A stretch of DNA of 64,000 nucleotides, from the NCBI GenBank assembly GCA_029310945.1, contig JARJFC010000008.1:50289-114288 (forward strand). Reading direction: 5' to 3'. Of this stretch, positions 1 through 10,871 are shown one piece after another (within the stretch, counting starts at the first letter, position 1; every line of letters starts with the position of its first letter). The notes under the pieces were generated by a model. It worked only from the letters and a program-made list of their open reading frames with translations. It had not been told where the DNA came from and did no database searches. Made by a program: the position numbers and the translations under genes. Origin of the DNA: Leptospira sp. 96542. GTDB lineage: Bacteria; Spirochaetota; Leptospiria; Leptospirales; Leptospiraceae.

Positions 1-1005
1 GATAGGTTCAAAAAGGTTTGTCGTTTTTCTGGAGATTCTAATTTTAGCATCACTTATTTTTCCAGTGTCATCCATTTTCCATACTCACCCGCATACCCAC
101 ACTACAAACGTTATACGAATAAGGATTATTATGGGAAATATAAATACTTAAAATTTGTGGATCCGACTGATTCCAAATCGCCAACAGAATCGGAAATCTC
201 CCAAATTCGTGGTTTATTTGACAGTGCAGTGTTTGCCTTTGATGAGGAAGTAGGAGAAATCCTTTCGTATCTAAAAGATAAAGATTTGTATGATAAATCA
301 ATCATCATTCTTACCGCCGATCACGGCGAAGCCCTGTATGAAGATGTACATGGTCAAGGGCATGGGGAACACTTGCGCGGTGAGGCAGTCACTCGTGTAC
401 CGCTCATTATCAAATTTCCGAAAGATTCAAACTTAGGTCTAGTTACCAACACTCATTTTTATGGGATTACCTCTTCTGTGGATATTTACCCAACAATCCT
501 GGATTATTTAAAAATGCCCACAAAGCAAGAGTTACCTGGCATTTCTCTCTTAAACACAATTGGAAAAACTGATTGGGATTTTGACCGTCTTGTGTATGCA
601 GAAACAGGGATTTGGTTTTCAGATATGGGAGACCATTTTTTTCAAAAACAAAGGATTCCCTATCCCAATATCTTAAACCTCCACCAAGTGGTTCCAGAAG
701 AAGACTATCAAATCATGATTACGGATCCCATATACCGAGAAACCATTGCCTTCGCAAAACATCGATCCATCCAATCCAAAAATTTTAAACTTATCTATAT
801 CCCCACAAGAGAAGGGGTGAAGTTCGAATTTTACGACCGTATCAAAGATCCTTTAAATAAAAACAATCTCTATCCAAACCATTATTTCGCAAAAAAATTG
901 AAAGACAGTCTATACGAGACAGTGGTTCGATGGGAAGAAGCGAATGTCGCTGGTGAATACTTAATTCCAAGTCCTATATCCAATATAAATGAAAATAGCC
1001 AATAA
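1..1005 (+). CDS. Sulfatase/phosphoesterase-fold protein, 3' part only
   Basis: The frame is open from the first base of the window, so the gene begins upstream and only the last 334 codons are present. The block [19 protein letters not shown] followed by [17 protein letters not shown] is the C-terminal metal-binding part of the alkaline phosphatase/sulfatase superfamily. The Asp-His and the later His would hold the metal ion. The nucleophile segment (Cys/Ser or Thr near the N-terminus) lies outside the window, so sulfatase, phosphoglycerol transferase and phosphoethanolamine transferase cannot be told apart. No membrane segment is visible in this part. carB follows after 11 bases and may be co-transcribed. 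Family call is firm, substrate unknown. Confidence 0.8.
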   Translation, partial: DRFKKVCRFSGDSNFSITYFSSVIHFPYSPAYPHYKRYTNKDYYGKYKYLKFVDPTDSKSPTESEISQIRGLFDSAVFAFDEEVGEILSYLKDKDLYDKSIIILTADHGEALYEDVHGQGHGEHLRGEAVTRVPLIIKFPKDSNLGLVTNTHFYGITSSVDIYPTILDYLKMPTKQELPGISLLNTIGKTDWDFDRLVYAETGIWFSDMGDHFFQKQRIPYPNILNLHQVVPEEDYQIMITDPIYRETIAFAKHRSIQSKNFKLIYIPTREGVKFEFYDRIKDPLNKNNLYPNHYFAKKLKDSLYETVVRWEEANVAGEYLIPSPISNINENSQ

Positions 1006-1016
1006 ATGGGGAAACT

Positions 1017-4000
1017 ATGCCGCAACGTAAAGACTTAAAATCAATTCTAATCATCGGATCGGGACCCATCGTCATTGGACAAGCATGTGAGTTTGACTAT
1101 TCGGGCACACAAGCAACCAAGGCTCTCCGTGAAAAAGGGGTGCGTGTCATCCTTGTTAATTCAAATCCTGCGACCATTATGACAGATCCAGATCTGGCAG
1201 ATGCAACATACATCGAACCTTTGACTGTCCCTGTTCTTGAAAAAATCATCAAAAAAGAGAAACCTGATGCCATCTTACCGACGGTAGGTGGTCAAACAGC
1301 ATTGAACTTAGCACTTTCCTTACACAAAGAAGGTATTCTTGAAAAGTACAATGTTGAACTCATCGGTGCAAAAGTGGAAGCCATCAGAAAGGCTGAAGAC
1401 CGTGAGTTATTCAAACAAGCTATGGAAAAACTGGGAATTAGGGTAGCTAAGTCTTATATGGTATCTGATATGGATGCTGCACGAAAAGCCAAAGATGAAA
1501 TTGGTTTTCCCATCATCATTCGTCCTGCATTCACTTTGGGTGGAACAGGTGGTGGAACTTGTTACGATGAAGCCGAATTTGAGGAGATCGCAGCCAAGGG
1601 TCTCTCTGCCTCTCCCATTTCACAAATTCTAGTAGAAGAATCAGTTATGGGTTGGAAAGAGTTTGAATTGGAAGTGATGCGAGACCTCGCAGACAATGTG
1701 GTCATCATCTGTTCGATAGAAAACCTTGATCCAATGGGGGTTCATACGGGGGACTCCATCACGGTTGCCCCGCAACAAACGTTAAGCGACAAAGAATACC
1801 AAAATTTGCGAGATATGTCCATCAATATCATTCGTGAAATTGGTGTGGAAACAGGTGGGTCGAATATTCAATTTGCAGTCAATCCTGAAAATGGAGATGT
1901 CATTGTAATCGAAATGAATCCTCGTGTTTCTAGGAGTTCTGCTTTGGCGTCTAAGGCAACAGGTTTTCCAATCGCAAAAATTGCCGCCTTACTCTCGATT
2001 GGTTATACGTTGGATGAAATTAAAAATGACATCACGCGGGTCACACCTGCAAGTTTTGAACCTTCCATTGATTATGTGGTAACCAAAATTCCAAGGTTTG
2101 CATTCGAAAAATTTCCAGGTTCTGATAATACCTTGGGTGTACAAATGAAAGCTGTAGGCGAAGCTATGGCCATTGGGCGAAACTTTAAGGAAAGTTTTCA
2201 AAAGGCACTACGGTCGCTTGAAACAGATCGTTTTGGATTTGGGAGTGATGGATACCTGAAAGAACTTTTGGAATGGGAATCCGTTCCCGATTCAGAAAAA
2301 AAAGATTGGCTCACCAAAAAAATCAAACGCCCTACCGATAAACGCATATTCTATGTTAAGTTAGGTTTTAACTTTGGATTCAGTGTAGAAGACATTTTTG
2401 ATATTTGTAAAATTGATCCTTGGTTTTTACACCAGTTTGATGAATTGTTCCAATTGGAAAACCGTTTCCGTAAGGAAGGCAAAATGATGATTTTGGAAAT
2501 GAAACAAGCTGGGTTTTCCAATAGACAACTTGCATTTCTCGCAAAAGAAGACCAAGTTCTCACACAAATTCGCAGTGGTGCCGCCATTGATGTCACCAAA
2601 GCGAAAGTAGAGCTTATGTTAAAAGAGGAAGAAGAGAGTGTTGAAAAGTATTTGGACGAAAAAAATATTCGTCCAGTGTATAAACGAATTGATACTTGTG
2701 CTGGTGAATTTGAAGCCTACACTCCTTATATGTATTCTAGTTACGATGAAGAAGATGAGGCTGAAGTTACTTCCAAAAAGAAAGTAATGATCCTTGGTGG
2801 TGGGCCAAACCGAATCGGGCAGGGTATTGAATTTGATTATTGTTGTTGTCATGCTTCCTTTTCTTTGCAGGAAGCAGGAGTCGAATCCATTATGGTCAAT
2901 TCTAATCCTGAAACTGTATCGACTGACTATGATACATCGGACAGATTGTACTTTGAACCATTGAGTTTGGAAGACGTAATGTCTATCTTCAAAAAAGAGA
3001 AACCCGATGGTGTCATTGTGCAACTTGGTGGTCAAACTCCACTGAAATTGGCAAAATCCTTAGAAAAGAGGGGTGTTCCCATTTTGGGAACGAGTCCAGA
3101 TTCTATTGATAGGGCAGAGGATAGAAAACGTTTTGCTGAAGTTTTAGATAAACTCAAATTAAAATCTCCAGACAACGGGATTGCAAGTTCAAAAGAGAAG
3201 GCACGGGAAATTGCACAAAAAATTGGTTATCCTGTGCTTGTTCGTCCTTCCTATGTTCTTGGTGGGCGCGCTATGCTCATCGTTAATGAAGAATCCGAAT
3301 TGGATAAATACATGGAAGAAGCAGAAGAAGTTTCTGAAGATCGGCCATTACTTGTAGATTCATTTTTACAAGACGCAACCGAAGTGGATGTGGATGCACT
3401 TTGTGATGGGAAGGATGTATTTATAGCAGGGGTTATGGAACATATCGAGGAAGCAGGGATTCACTCGGGAGACTCAGCTTGTATTCTGCCTCCCCAATCC
3501 ATCTCACAAAGAATGATCCAAGAAATTGAAGAGGCAACTTATAAACTAGCCTTAGAGTTAAACGTTAAAGGTTTAATCAATGTCCAGTATGCAATCAAAG
3601 ATGAAACTTTGTATGTTTTGGAGGTGAACCCACGGGCTTCGAGGACAGTTCCTTTTGTTGCAAAATCGATTGGAATACCCGTCGTAAAGATTGCAGTTAG
3701 ACTTATGCTTGGTGAAACATTGGTTAGTTTTAATTTAGGCAAACGGTTTTCAGCACCGATGATTACTGTCAAAGAAGCTGTTCTACCTTTCAGCAAATTT
3801 CCTGGAGTAGACACTATCCTTGGTCCTGAGATGAGGTCAACCGGTGAAGTGATGGGTGTTGCCCTATCCAAAGGTGAAGCATTTGTAAAAGCACAAATTA
3901 TGGCAGGAGAAGAACCTCCGAAAAATGGTACCGTGTTTGTGACAATCAATGATAAGACAAAAAAAGATCTATTGGAATCGGTTCGTTCTTTATCAGGGCT

Positions 4001-4328
4001 TGGTTATAACATCATTGCAACAGAAGGTACGCACAAATTTCTATCGGAAAATGGAATCATTTCAAGTAAGATAAACAAAATATATGATGGTTACTTTCCG
4101 AACGTCATCGATTACATTCGAGAAAAAAAGATTCACTTGATTATCAATACTCCGCTATCGCGCGTTACACGTGAAAATGCTTTTACCATTAGACAGGCAG
4201 CCATCAAATACAAGGTTCCTTGTTTGACAACAGCTCAAGCGGCAAAAGCACTCATTCACGGACTCGTTGAAATGAAAGACAAAGGGTTTTCTGTGAATTC
4301 TTTGCAAGAAATACACAAAAAGAAATAG
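1017..4328 (+). CDS. carB: Carbamoyl-phosphate synthase large subunit
   Basis: This 1103-residue protein has the usual CarB length and layout. It makes carbamoyl phosphate from bicarbonate, ATP and ammonia (supplied by CarA from glutamine) for pyrimidine and arginine synthesis. Two homologous halves each carry a pre-ATP-grasp [21 protein letters not shown] motif: the first near residue 14, the second ([17 protein letters not shown]) near residue 595. Each is followed by an ATP-grasp domain with a [10 protein letters not shown] or [10 protein letters not shown] loop. The last ~140 residues are the MGS-like allosteric domain. The ATG follows a GGGGAAA ribosome-binding site. carA is not adjacent, which is common outside enterics. 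Identification is very secure. Confidence 0.97.
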   Translation: MPQRKDLKSILIIGSGPIVIGQACEFDYSGTQATKALREKGVRVILVNSNPATIMTDPDLADATYIEPLTVPVLEKIIKKEKPDAILPTVGGQTALNLALSLHKEGILEKYNVELIGAKVEAIRKAEDRELFKQAMEKLGIRVAKSYMVSDMDAARKAKDEIGFPIIIRPAFTLGGTGGGTCYDEAEFEEIAAKGLSASPISQILVEESVMGWKEFELEVMRDLADNVVIICSIENLDPMGVHTGDSITVAPQQTLSDKEYQNLRDMSINIIREIGVETGGSNIQFAVNPENGDVIVIEMNPRVSRSSALASKATGFPIAKIAALLSIGYTLDEIKNDITRVTPASFEPSIDYVVTKIPRFAFEKFPGSDNTLGVQMKAVGEAMAIGRNFKESFQKALRSLETDRFGFGSDGYLKELLEWESVPDSEKKDWLTKKIKRPTDKRIFYVKLGFNFGFSVEDIFDICKIDPWFLHQFDELFQLENRFRKEGKMMILEMKQAGFSNRQLAFLAKEDQVLTQIRSGAAIDVTKAKVELMLKEEEESVEKYLDEKNIRPVYKRIDTCAGEFEAYTPYMYSSYDEEDEAEVTSKKKVMILGGGPNRIGQGIEFDYCCCHASFSLQEAGVESIMVNSNPETVSTDYDTSDRLYFEPLSLEDVMSIFKKEKPDGVIVQLGGQTPLKLAKSLEKRGVPILGTSPDSIDRAEDRKRFAEVLDKLKLKSPDNGIASSKEKAREIAQKIGYPVLVRPSYVLGGRAMLIVNEESELDKYMEEAEEVSEDRPLLVDSFLQDATEVDVDALCDGKDVFIAGVMEHIEEAGIHSGDSACILPPQSISQRMIQEIEEATYKLALELNVKGLINVQYAIKDETLYVLEVNPRASRTVPFVAKSIGIPVVKIAVRLMLGETLVSFNLGKRFSAPMITVKEAVLPFSKFPGVDTILGPEMRSTGEVMGVALSKGEAFVKAQIMAGEEPPKNGTVFVTINDKTKKDLLESVRSLSGLGYNIIATEGTHKFLSENGIISSKINKIYDGYFPNVIDYIREKKIHLIINTPLSRVTRENAFTIRQAAIKYKVPCLTTAQAAKALIHGLVEMKDKGFSVNSLQEIHKKK

Positions 4329-4332
4329 AATT

Positions 4333-4773
4333 TTAGATATCTAGGCCTTCCAGAATGGTTTCGATACGTTTCCGATTCACACCGAAGTCAGATTTTCCCA
4401 AACGAGATGCGGATCTGAAATGTAGTTCTTTTGTTTTGTCATTAAAGTAAAATTCTACATCGTCCACATAACGCATGATTTTCGATGTAAATTCTGCATA
4501 AATATAATTTTCATCTTCAGAAATGATTTTGGTTCGTGGCAGGGAGTTGATTTTTTCCTTTAAGGTCGCCTTTGCTATATTAAGTGGCTTTTTGTAAATT
4601 ATATGCGAGCGGTAATGTTCTTTGTCGTTTATTTCCGCTTGGCTCGATACACAGTTGGGAGTATTGGGGCAATTGGTTAGTTTACCAGAATTGACGCCAA
4701 TTGTATTTGGTCTTGTACCAGTACAATTGGCTAGTAACAATATTGTAAAAATGGAAACAGAAATTCGTTTCAT
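4333..4773 (-). CDS. DUF1499-family lipoprotein
   Basis: The start is placed at the ATG giving MKRISVSIFTILLLANC, a classic lipoprotein signal peptide with the lipobox ending at Cys17. An AGAGGAAA ribosome-binding site precedes it, whereas the upstream in-frame ATG would spoil the signal peptide. The mature part begins with a CPNTPNCVSSQ segment and continues with VDDVEFYF and LHFRSASRLGKSDFGVNRKR, the hallmarks of DUF1499. The biochemical role of this family is not known. It is probably anchored in a membrane facing the periplasm. It converges on carB with a 4-base gap and lies downstream of the GH15 gene on the same strand. Confidence 0.8.
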   Translation of the reverse strand: MKRISVSIFTILLLANCTGTRPNTIGVNSGKLTNCPNTPNCVSSQAEINDKEHYRSHIIYKKPLNIAKATLKEKINSLPRTKIISEDENYIYAEFTSKIMRYVDDVEFYFNDKTKELHFRSASRLGKSDFGVNRKRIETILEGLDI

Positions 4774-4844
4774 GGTTTTTCCTCTGTGTTTCCAATATAA
4801 ACCATATTTTATGATAATCAATCAATCTCAATTTTTCTGAAAAT

Positions 4845-6626
4845 TTACCAGAAAAGACTTTTTGATTTTTTTTGTGAAATTCTGTGCGCTGCATTTACGA
4901 GGCCAACATGGCTATAAGTTTGTGGAAAATTTCCCCACTGATTTCCAGATTTTGCTTCGATGTCTTCACTGAATAATCCCAAATGGTTCGCTGATTCTGT
5001 TACCTTTTCGAAAAGTTGAGTGGCTTCATCGAGTCTGTCCATACAAGCAAGGGCTTCGATATACCAAAATGTGCAAACTAAAAAGGTTGTTTCTGGTTTT
5101 CCGAAATCATCACTATGGAGGTAGCGGTAAAAAAAACCATTTTCAGTTTTTAGGCTGGATTCAATGGCTTTTATATGTGATTTTGCTCGAGGAGAACTGG
5201 GGTCTAAATAACCAAGGGTGATGAGCTGTAATAGACTCGCATCGAGGTCTTTTTTACCTTGTGCTTGCGTGTAACACTCGAGTTCTGGATCAAAACAAAG
5301 TTCGATATTAACCTCAGCGCGCCCAATGAGTTCATCGGCTTTTTTCTCTAACCCATTTTCTCCCAAATGTTTTGCAATTTCTTTTGCAGCTTTGGCGCCC
5401 ACCCAATGAAAAAGAAACGTATAACAGTGTTTTTGCGAAAAATTTCTAAATTCCCATAACCCCGCATCAGGTTCATCCATTGTGAGTTCAATTTTGTCCA
5501 AAATGTTTTTGATTAAATTGAAATTTTGGAATCTGTTTTTTTCGGGTATTCTTTCATCCAAATAGAGTGGTAGCAGAGATAATAAAACTTGACCATAAGC
5601 ATCATTCTGTTTGTGAGTATATGCTAAATTTCCAATACGAACGGGTGTGTTTCCTAAATAACCCTTTAAATCTAAAATTTTTTCATCCAAAAAAGATTCG
5701 CCCATTATGCTATAGAGAGGCTGGAACCTTCCATCAGATTCGGGAGTCAAATTACTAATGTACTGGGCATACCTTTCTAATTCTTCGAATTGTCCCAAAT
5801 TGGTTAATGCAAATAAGGTATAAAAACCATCTCTTAACCAACAAAATCGGTAATCCCAGTTTCTTCCTGAGCCTGGTGCTTCTGGTAAACTCGTTGTGGA
5901 CGCAGCAATGATAGCCCCTGTGTCTTGGAATTGGTGTAATTTTAAACAAAGTGCAGATCGTATTTGTTGTTTTTGAGCAAAGTTTGGAATGGTACAATGT
6001 TTTACCCAACTTTGCCAGTATTGTTTCGTTTTCGTATATTCTGATTCAAAGAAGGCTTCGAACGGAATCCGGTCTGGCATGGTCTCAAACAAACCCAAAT
6101 AAATGGACTTATTTAAATGCAAATACGATTCCATTTTGATTAGGTTAAGCGAAACGTTAGCTAGTAAATTTATTTTTAAATCTTCTGTTTCGTAACTAAT
6201 ATGATCGGTAAAAACATTTGTTTTAAATTTTGACTTTCCATAATCGTAAGTGGGGTTTACAGAAATTTTAATTCTTACCTCACCTTCCATTGGTATGATC
6301 TTTCGGTATAAATTCCTAGAATATCTGAGTTTTCCCGATTCATAATACCTTGGAGCAAAATCAAGAACAGCAAAGGAACCAGTTTCCGTTGTAATTTCCG
6401 TTCGCAGAATATTCGTGTTTTCTAAATAGAATTGATGAGTCGAAGTAATTTTTGAATGAGGAATGAGTTTGTATGATCCGCAAGTTTCATCGAGCAAATT
6501 TCCAAAAATTGGAGAGCTATCAAAATTTGGCCAACACAACCAAGAAACTTCTGCTAATGTATTGATATGTGCTATTAAACTTCCATTGCCAATGATACCG
6601 GCGTTGTATTTATGTTGATTTGGCAT
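4845..6626 (-). CDS. Glycoside hydrolase family 15 (glucoamylase or trehalase type)
   Basis: 593 residues, with an N-terminal beta-sandwich domain (about 1-220) and an (alpha/alpha)6 barrel. GRNWDYRFCWLRDGF near residue 250 is the GH15 signature. PDAGLWEFR near 385 carries the likely acid Glu, and SEDIEAKSGNQWGNFPQ followed by SHVGL near 555-568 holds the likely base Glu. The family includes glucoamylase, glucodextranase and bacterial alpha,alpha-trehalase. Because the gene overlaps the end of the trehalose synthesis gene by 17 bases on the same strand, trehalose or a related alpha-glucan is the best substrate guess; this is inference from context. No signal peptide, so a cytoplasmic enzyme. 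Confidence 0.85.
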   Translation of the reverse strand: MPNQHKYNAGIIGNGSLIAHINTLAEVSWLCWPNFDSSPIFGNLLDETCGSYKLIPHSKITSTHQFYLENTNILRTEITTETGSFAVLDFAPRYYESGKLRYSRNLYRKIIPMEGEVRIKISVNPTYDYGKSKFKTNVFTDHISYETEDLKINLLANVSLNLIKMESYLHLNKSIYLGLFETMPDRIPFEAFFESEYTKTKQYWQSWVKHCTIPNFAQKQQIRSALCLKLHQFQDTGAIIAASTTSLPEAPGSGRNWDYRFCWLRDGFYTLFALTNLGQFEELERYAQYISNLTPESDGRFQPLYSIMGESFLDEKILDLKGYLGNTPVRIGNLAYTHKQNDAYGQVLLSLLPLYLDERIPEKNRFQNFNLIKNILDKIELTMDEPDAGLWEFRNFSQKHCYTFLFHWVGAKAAKEIAKHLGENGLEKKADELIGRAEVNIELCFDPELECYTQAQGKKDLDASLLQLITLGYLDPSSPRAKSHIKAIESSLKTENGFFYRYLHSDDFGKPETTFLVCTFWYIEALACMDRLDEATQLFEKVTESANHLGLFSEDIEAKSGNQWGNFPQTYSHVGLVNAAHRISQKKSKSLFW

Positions 6627-8799
6627 TTTTATTTTCCTTTAGGTATGTTAATAAACTTTCGATCCAGATTGAAACATCTTCTGGATTTTTGAACCTATAT
6701 TTTGCGATGGTTTCCGATTTTCCAATTTTGACAGAGACGGCAGAATCGTTTAGATCTTTGAACATATCTTCGTCTGTTGTATCATCTCCAAAAACAAAAA
6801 TATCTGTCTCTTGGGTTGGCAAAATTTTAAGTGCGGCTTTTCCTTTGCCCGTTCCGTATTCCCTTACTTCTATGATTTTGTTTCCTCGTTGGACAAAAAA
6901 TCCTTGGTTGGAAGAAAGTTGAGAGAGCTCATCTAACATTTCTCTTGCGGCATTGAGTCCAATGTCAGGATCTGCATTTCTAAAATGCCAAACGAGTGAA
7001 AATTCTTTTTCTTCTGTGAATGAACCCGGAACACGTTTTGTAAATTCGTTTAAGTGTTTTTTGATTTGGGTTTTCCACTCACCGGAACTAAAAAAAAGTG
7101 ACTCCCATTTGGATTTGTCTGGGGGGAGGTGCCATGCCCCGTGTTCCGCTACGAGATGGATTGGAGTTTTTATAAACGTTTTTTCTAAAAAAGATTTGTC
7201 CCGTCCACTGATGATGGCAATCGAAACATCTTTAAATTCCTGCAGATTTTTTAAATCATTTATAAGTTTCTCTTTGGGGACCGCCATATGTGGCAAGGAT
7301 TCGAAGTTAACAAGAGTTCCATCATAATCGAATATAATGAAAATTGGGTTTTTCCCTTTGGGCAAGAGGAGTTCTGATTGTGGAGAAATGGATTTTGTTT
7401 GGAAAGTAAGGTTTTCTTTCACAGCCGAATCCGTTTCAGAATATATTTTTTCTGCCCAATTTTTGACAGTGTTTTCGGACAACCGTGTAACCATAATTTT
7501 GTTTCGTTCTATAATTTCGGTTATGTCCATTTCAACCGCTTCAAGGATTGCATTTGCCATTCCGTTCAGGTCATTTGGATTTACAAGGATTGCTTCGGGT
7601 AGTTCGGCTGCAGCACCTGCCATTTCACTAAGGATGAGCACTCCATTGTCCTGAGACACTAAGAATTCTTTAGCTACTAAATTCATCCCATCTCGGTACG
7701 GAGTAACTAGCATAACGTTTGTTTTCTTGTACAACGGCACCAGTTCTTCAAAAGGAAATCCCTTGTATTGGTATAAAATTGGAGTCCAATCAAGTGTTCC
7801 AAAACTCCCGTTGATGGATCCAATCTTTTCATCGATTGATCTTTTCATTGATTGGTATGTGGAAACATCCGTCCTCGAGGGAACCAAAACCAGTGTCAAT
7901 TTGCACTTTCCTATCCAGCTCGGGTTTTGTTTTAGGAATAGTTCAAAAGCACTTAATCGCTGTAAAACGCCCTTTGTGTAATCTAGCCTATCCACAGATA
8001 AAATATGTTTTAGGTTTTTGTCGTTTTTGCTAATTTCCAATGAAATTTTTTTGCAATCTTTAGAATTAGCATAGTCTGCAAATTTTTCGACATGAATTCC
8101 CATTGGGAAAGCACCTGTTTTTGTTAGGTGATTTTGGTAATATAAAATACCCCTTTCATTTTCTAACCCCAAACATCGTAATAAGGATCTTAAAAAATAC
8201 TGTGTATAACTTTGGGTATGAAAACCAATCAAATCAGCTCCCAGTACTCCTTGTAGTATTTTAGTTCGAAATCTTTCTGGCATTAACCGAAAAATTTCAA
8301 ACGTTGGAAAGGGAATATGTAAAAAGAAAGAAAGCGAAATATTCGGAAATCTAGTTCGTAACATTCCCGGTAGTAAAAACAAATGGTAGTCATGTACCCA
8401 AACCCAATCCCCAGGTTGGTAAATTTCAGAAACGGTTTCTGCAAATTTTTCATTTGCTTCGATATAGGAATCAAAATTGGAATCAGAATATTCGCAGTGG
8501 CTTGTAAAATAATGGAAAAGTGGCCAAAGGGTTTTGTTGCAAAAACCATTGTAAAATGAATCAGCTAATTTTTGTTTGAGAAAGACTGGCACTGTGCCGT
8601 GATCTTCTAACATTGATTCGCTGTAATGTTTTTGTTCTTTGTCTGGAATGGATTTTCCTGGCCAACCCACCCACAGAACTTCATTTCCCATTTGGTTCCA
8701 GTGAGTGAGGAAACTAGAGAGACCTGTGGCAAGCCCCCCAACGCTTGGGGTTCCATCCCACTGGACTGGCAATCGATTGGATACGAGTATCAGTCTCAT
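6610..8799 (-). CDS. otsBA: Bifunctional trehalose-6-phosphate synthase/phosphatase
   Basis: The 729-residue protein joins two enzymes. Residues 1 to about 455 form a GT20 trehalose-6-phosphate synthase (VSNRLPVQWDG, VWVHDYHLFLLPGMLR, SVDRLDYTKG and TPYRDGMNLVAKEF are all typical). From about 485 there is a HAD phosphatase with the nucleophile motif IFDYDGTL and a late FGDDTTDEDMF motif. It should make trehalose from UDP-glucose and glucose-6-phosphate for osmotic or desiccation protection. A two-domain fusion is usual in eukaryotes and seen in some bacteria. It is the first gene of the unit with the GH15 hydrolase and faces the TetR gene across a 217-base divergent gap. Confidence 0.93.
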   Translation of the reverse strand: MRLILVSNRLPVQWDGTPSVGGLATGLSSFLTHWNQMGNEVLWVGWPGKSIPDKEQKHYSESMLEDHGTVPVFLKQKLADSFYNGFCNKTLWPLFHYFTSHCEYSDSNFDSYIEANEKFAETVSEIYQPGDWVWVHDYHLFLLPGMLRTRFPNISLSFFLHIPFPTFEIFRLMPERFRTKILQGVLGADLIGFHTQSYTQYFLRSLLRCLGLENERGILYYQNHLTKTGAFPMGIHVEKFADYANSKDCKKISLEISKNDKNLKHILSVDRLDYTKGVLQRLSAFELFLKQNPSWIGKCKLTLVLVPSRTDVSTYQSMKRSIDEKIGSINGSFGTLDWTPILYQYKGFPFEELVPLYKKTNVMLVTPYRDGMNLVAKEFLVSQDNGVLILSEMAGAAAELPEAILVNPNDLNGMANAILEAVEMDITEIIERNKIMVTRLSENTVKNWAEKIYSETDSAVKENLTFQTKSISPQSELLLPKGKNPIFIIFDYDGTLVNFESLPHMAVPKEKLINDLKNLQEFKDVSIAIISGRDKSFLEKTFIKTPIHLVAEHGAWHLPPDKSKWESLFFSSGEWKTQIKKHLNEFTKRVPGSFTEEKEFSLVWHFRNADPDIGLNAAREMLDELSQLSSNQGFFVQRGNKIIEVREYGTGKGKAALKILPTQETDIFVFGDDTTDEDMFKDLNDSAVSVKIGKSETIAKYRFKNPEDVSIWIESLLTYLKENKNAKST

Positions 8800-9016
8800 C
8801 CCCCCATACCATCAGATTCCTTGATTCTTGCAAGGGAATTCCCCAAAAAACTTTGGTTTGGGCTTGAACTCTGTTCGAATATAGCATAAGATTGTCATAA
8901 GAGTGGATTTGGCAAAATCACGTTTATTTTGGGGGCATATATGGAGAATAAGTGTCAGTTTGGTGGCGGTTTGACCCTTTTGTTTTGTGTTCTTCTTCTC
9001 ATCAGGTGTTATCCAT

Positions 9017-9583
9017 ATGCCTAAGATAGTTGACCATGATTTGTACCGAGCAGAGTTACTTGGGAAATGTTTGCCCATTTTTGTGAGGAAGGGAGTTTCT
9101 TCTGTTTCCATGAGAGAACTCTCTAAGGAGCTCGGAGTTTCAACAGGGACTCTGTATCATTATTTCCCAACCAAGGAAGCACTTTTCGGGTCGATGGTGA
9201 AACAATTGGTGGCAGCGGACGCAAAAGAAATTGCCGAACTTTCGGAGAGCCAAGTGGGGCTTTCTGGAATTTTGGAATTTGTAAGCAAACGAGAATCACA
9301 TTTTATCAATTTGATCCTCCTCACCATTGATGTAAAGAGAGAGCTACCAGGGGCTATCGATTTGATGAGCCAGGTGGAAGAATCCTTCCGAGCTTATCAG
9401 ATCGCATTGGATCAGTTTTTTCCGAAAATGGCTGGCACTGGGTGTGGGGCAGCGTTGTTTTCTTTTCTTGTTGGGGCTTTGTTCCTAAAGGCTAACGGAA
9501 CGAACAATTTGACTTGGGAAGAATTGTTTGGAGGCCTTGAGTCTGTTGCAGAACAATTTTTTGAGAAAACAAAAACGAGTTAA
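9017..9583 (+). CDS. TetR-family transcriptional regulator
   Basis: 188 residues from the ATG reading MPKIVDHDLYR; an earlier in-frame start ten codons upstream adds an unlikely FFFSSG tail. The N-terminal helix-turn-helix is clear: SVSMRELSKELGVSTGTLY then HYFPTKEALF, the TetR DNA-binding signature, at about residues 27-58. The C-terminal ligand-binding half is not recognisable to a subfamily. It reads away from otsBA, so control of the trehalose unit or of itself is possible, but no operator was identified with confidence in the 8800-9016 gap. Convergent with the DUF3999 gene. Confidence 0.88.
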   Translation: MPKIVDHDLYRAELLGKCLPIFVRKGVSSVSMRELSKELGVSTGTLYHYFPTKEALFGSMVKQLVAADAKEIAELSESQVGLSGILEFVSKRESHFINLILLTIDVKRELPGAIDLMSQVEESFRAYQIALDQFFPKMAGTGCGAALFSFLVGALFLKANGTNNLTWEELFGGLESVAEQFFEKTKTS

Positions 9584-9609
9584 AAATTTTAAACAAATTC
9601 AACTCGTTT
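9573..9609. terminator. Candidate bidirectional terminator
   Basis: AAACGAGTT (9573-9581, overlapping the TetR stop codon) pairs perfectly with AACTCGTTT (9601-9609), leaving a 19-base A/T loop. T-rich tracts lie on the outside of both arms when read in either direction. It sits between two convergent genes, as expected for a shared terminator. The long loop makes the call moderate. Confidence 0.45.
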
Positions 9610-9629
9610 CGTTTTGATAAAAGGGACTG

Positions 9630-10871
9630 TTAGTTTTTTTGTAATTCCTTTTGTTTGGTTTTTATTTTTACGATGGACCAAATGAAATAGAAAAGCATTA
9701 ACAATCCCAAATAGAATAATCCAGTGGCAACAAAACCTGAAATAGGCGGATACAGGATGCTGTATCCAAAATCTGCATTTTTCGATTCCGCACCCAATTC
9801 AGTTTGGATTGTTTTTTCATCCATTTCTGTTTGGCTTGGAATCGAATATGGATCGAAAGATGGGTACTTTGCATAAGGATACCCATAGTATAATATATAC
9901 TCGTCTTCATTTGTATCTGGATTTAGATAAAAGAATATATCTTCTTTCGGTTGTAAACTCTGAATTGATTGTAAGTGGATGGTTTCGTTTTCACCATCGT
10001 AGATAGTGATTTCAAAATCATCACTGACCGTCTCTGATAAATTCAATTCGATTTCCTTGGATACATTTGTATTGGAAACAATAAGCCCAGAATGAACTTC
10101 TTTCCATTCTTTGCCGTTGGTATGGGATCGTATAGTGATCATTCGCTCCCATTTAGGTTCTTCGAATTTAAGTTTAAGTTTTTGAAATGGAGAGCCTGCT
10201 TGGTTTGTGATGAAATACTGACAACTGTCTTCTGTTAATATTGGATTTTGTACTTCAAATGTTTTTTCCCAATAAAGATTTTTTGATTTTTTCTTCTTCG
10301 TTACAGAATTAAATTTTAGTTCGGCACCGGCACTGGCTTCAATTCGAATGAAGCGGTGGGTTGTGTCCCCCAAAGCAATATCATCAGATTCTAATAATTC
10401 GTATCGGTATAAAAAAGCAGATTTTGATTCTGACCAATTGTCTGGTTCGTCACCTAAGTAAATATTGATATTGTTTTCATAATTGTATGGGTTTGTAATT
10501 GATAGGTGGGTGTATACAAAATCTTCCTTTAACTCTGGCAGCTCCAAAACATAGGTATCCTTCTTTTTGCCTTTTTTTGCAAAAATTTGTTTTGGTTTTA
10601 TTTTCTCCGTATTTTTAGAAACTTCTTTCGAAATTGTGCGAACAAAAGGCACAATCTCACCATTTTTTGCAATTCGTAGGTCACCATAGTATGAGTTTTT
10701 ATAGGTTTCTTCATCTAGCCTTAGTTTTGCGACTCCCCGTTCTTTTGGATTTGCCACCACAATCTTTTTCTGGTAGAGATAATTTTCTTTTTTTATAGGC
10801 CTCGCATACAGACCAATTCCGAAAGAAAAATTCGAGAGTAAAATAATGGTCATTGTATAAGTAAATTTCAT
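9630..10871 (-). CDS. DUF3999-like membrane-anchored periplasmic protein
   Basis: 413 residues with an N-terminal signal segment (MTIILLSNFSFGIGLYA), a long periplasmic beta-rich part and one transmembrane helix near the C-terminus (FVATGLFYLGLLMLFYFIW, about 378-396) followed by a short Lys-rich tail. The segment GVAKLRLDEETYKNSYYGDL resembles DUF3999. That assignment is strengthened because the upstream gene is a DUF2339 protein, and these two families usually occur as a pair. Its ATG overlaps the stop of the DUF2339 gene by four bases. Function of the pair is not established; a role at the cell envelope is inferred. Confidence 0.7.
   Translation of the reverse strand: MKFTYTMTIILLSNFSFGIGLYARPIKKENYLYQKKIVVANPKERGVAKLRLDEETYKNSYYGDLRIAKNGEIVPFVRTISKEVSKNTEKIKPKQIFAKKGKKKDTYVLELPELKEDFVYTHLSITNPYNYENNINIYLGDEPDNWSESKSAFLYRYELLESDDIALGDTTHRFIRIEASAGAELKFNSVTKKKKSKNLYWEKTFEVQNPILTEDSCQYFITNQAGSPFQKLKLKFEEPKWERMITIRSHTNGKEWKEVHSGLIVSNTNVSKEIELNLSETVSDDFEITIYDGENETIHLQSIQSLQPKEDIFFYLNPDTNEDEYILYYGYPYAKYPSFDPYSIPSQTEMDEKTIQTELGAESKNADFGYSILYPPISGFVATGLFYLGLLMLFYFIWSIVKIKTKQKELQKN

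Noticed and set aside
2619..3035. Long open frame on the minus strand inside carB
   Set aside because: It is antisense to a complete, well-conserved gene and its product has no recognisable domain; similar shadows occur inside czcA, cimA and nuoD.
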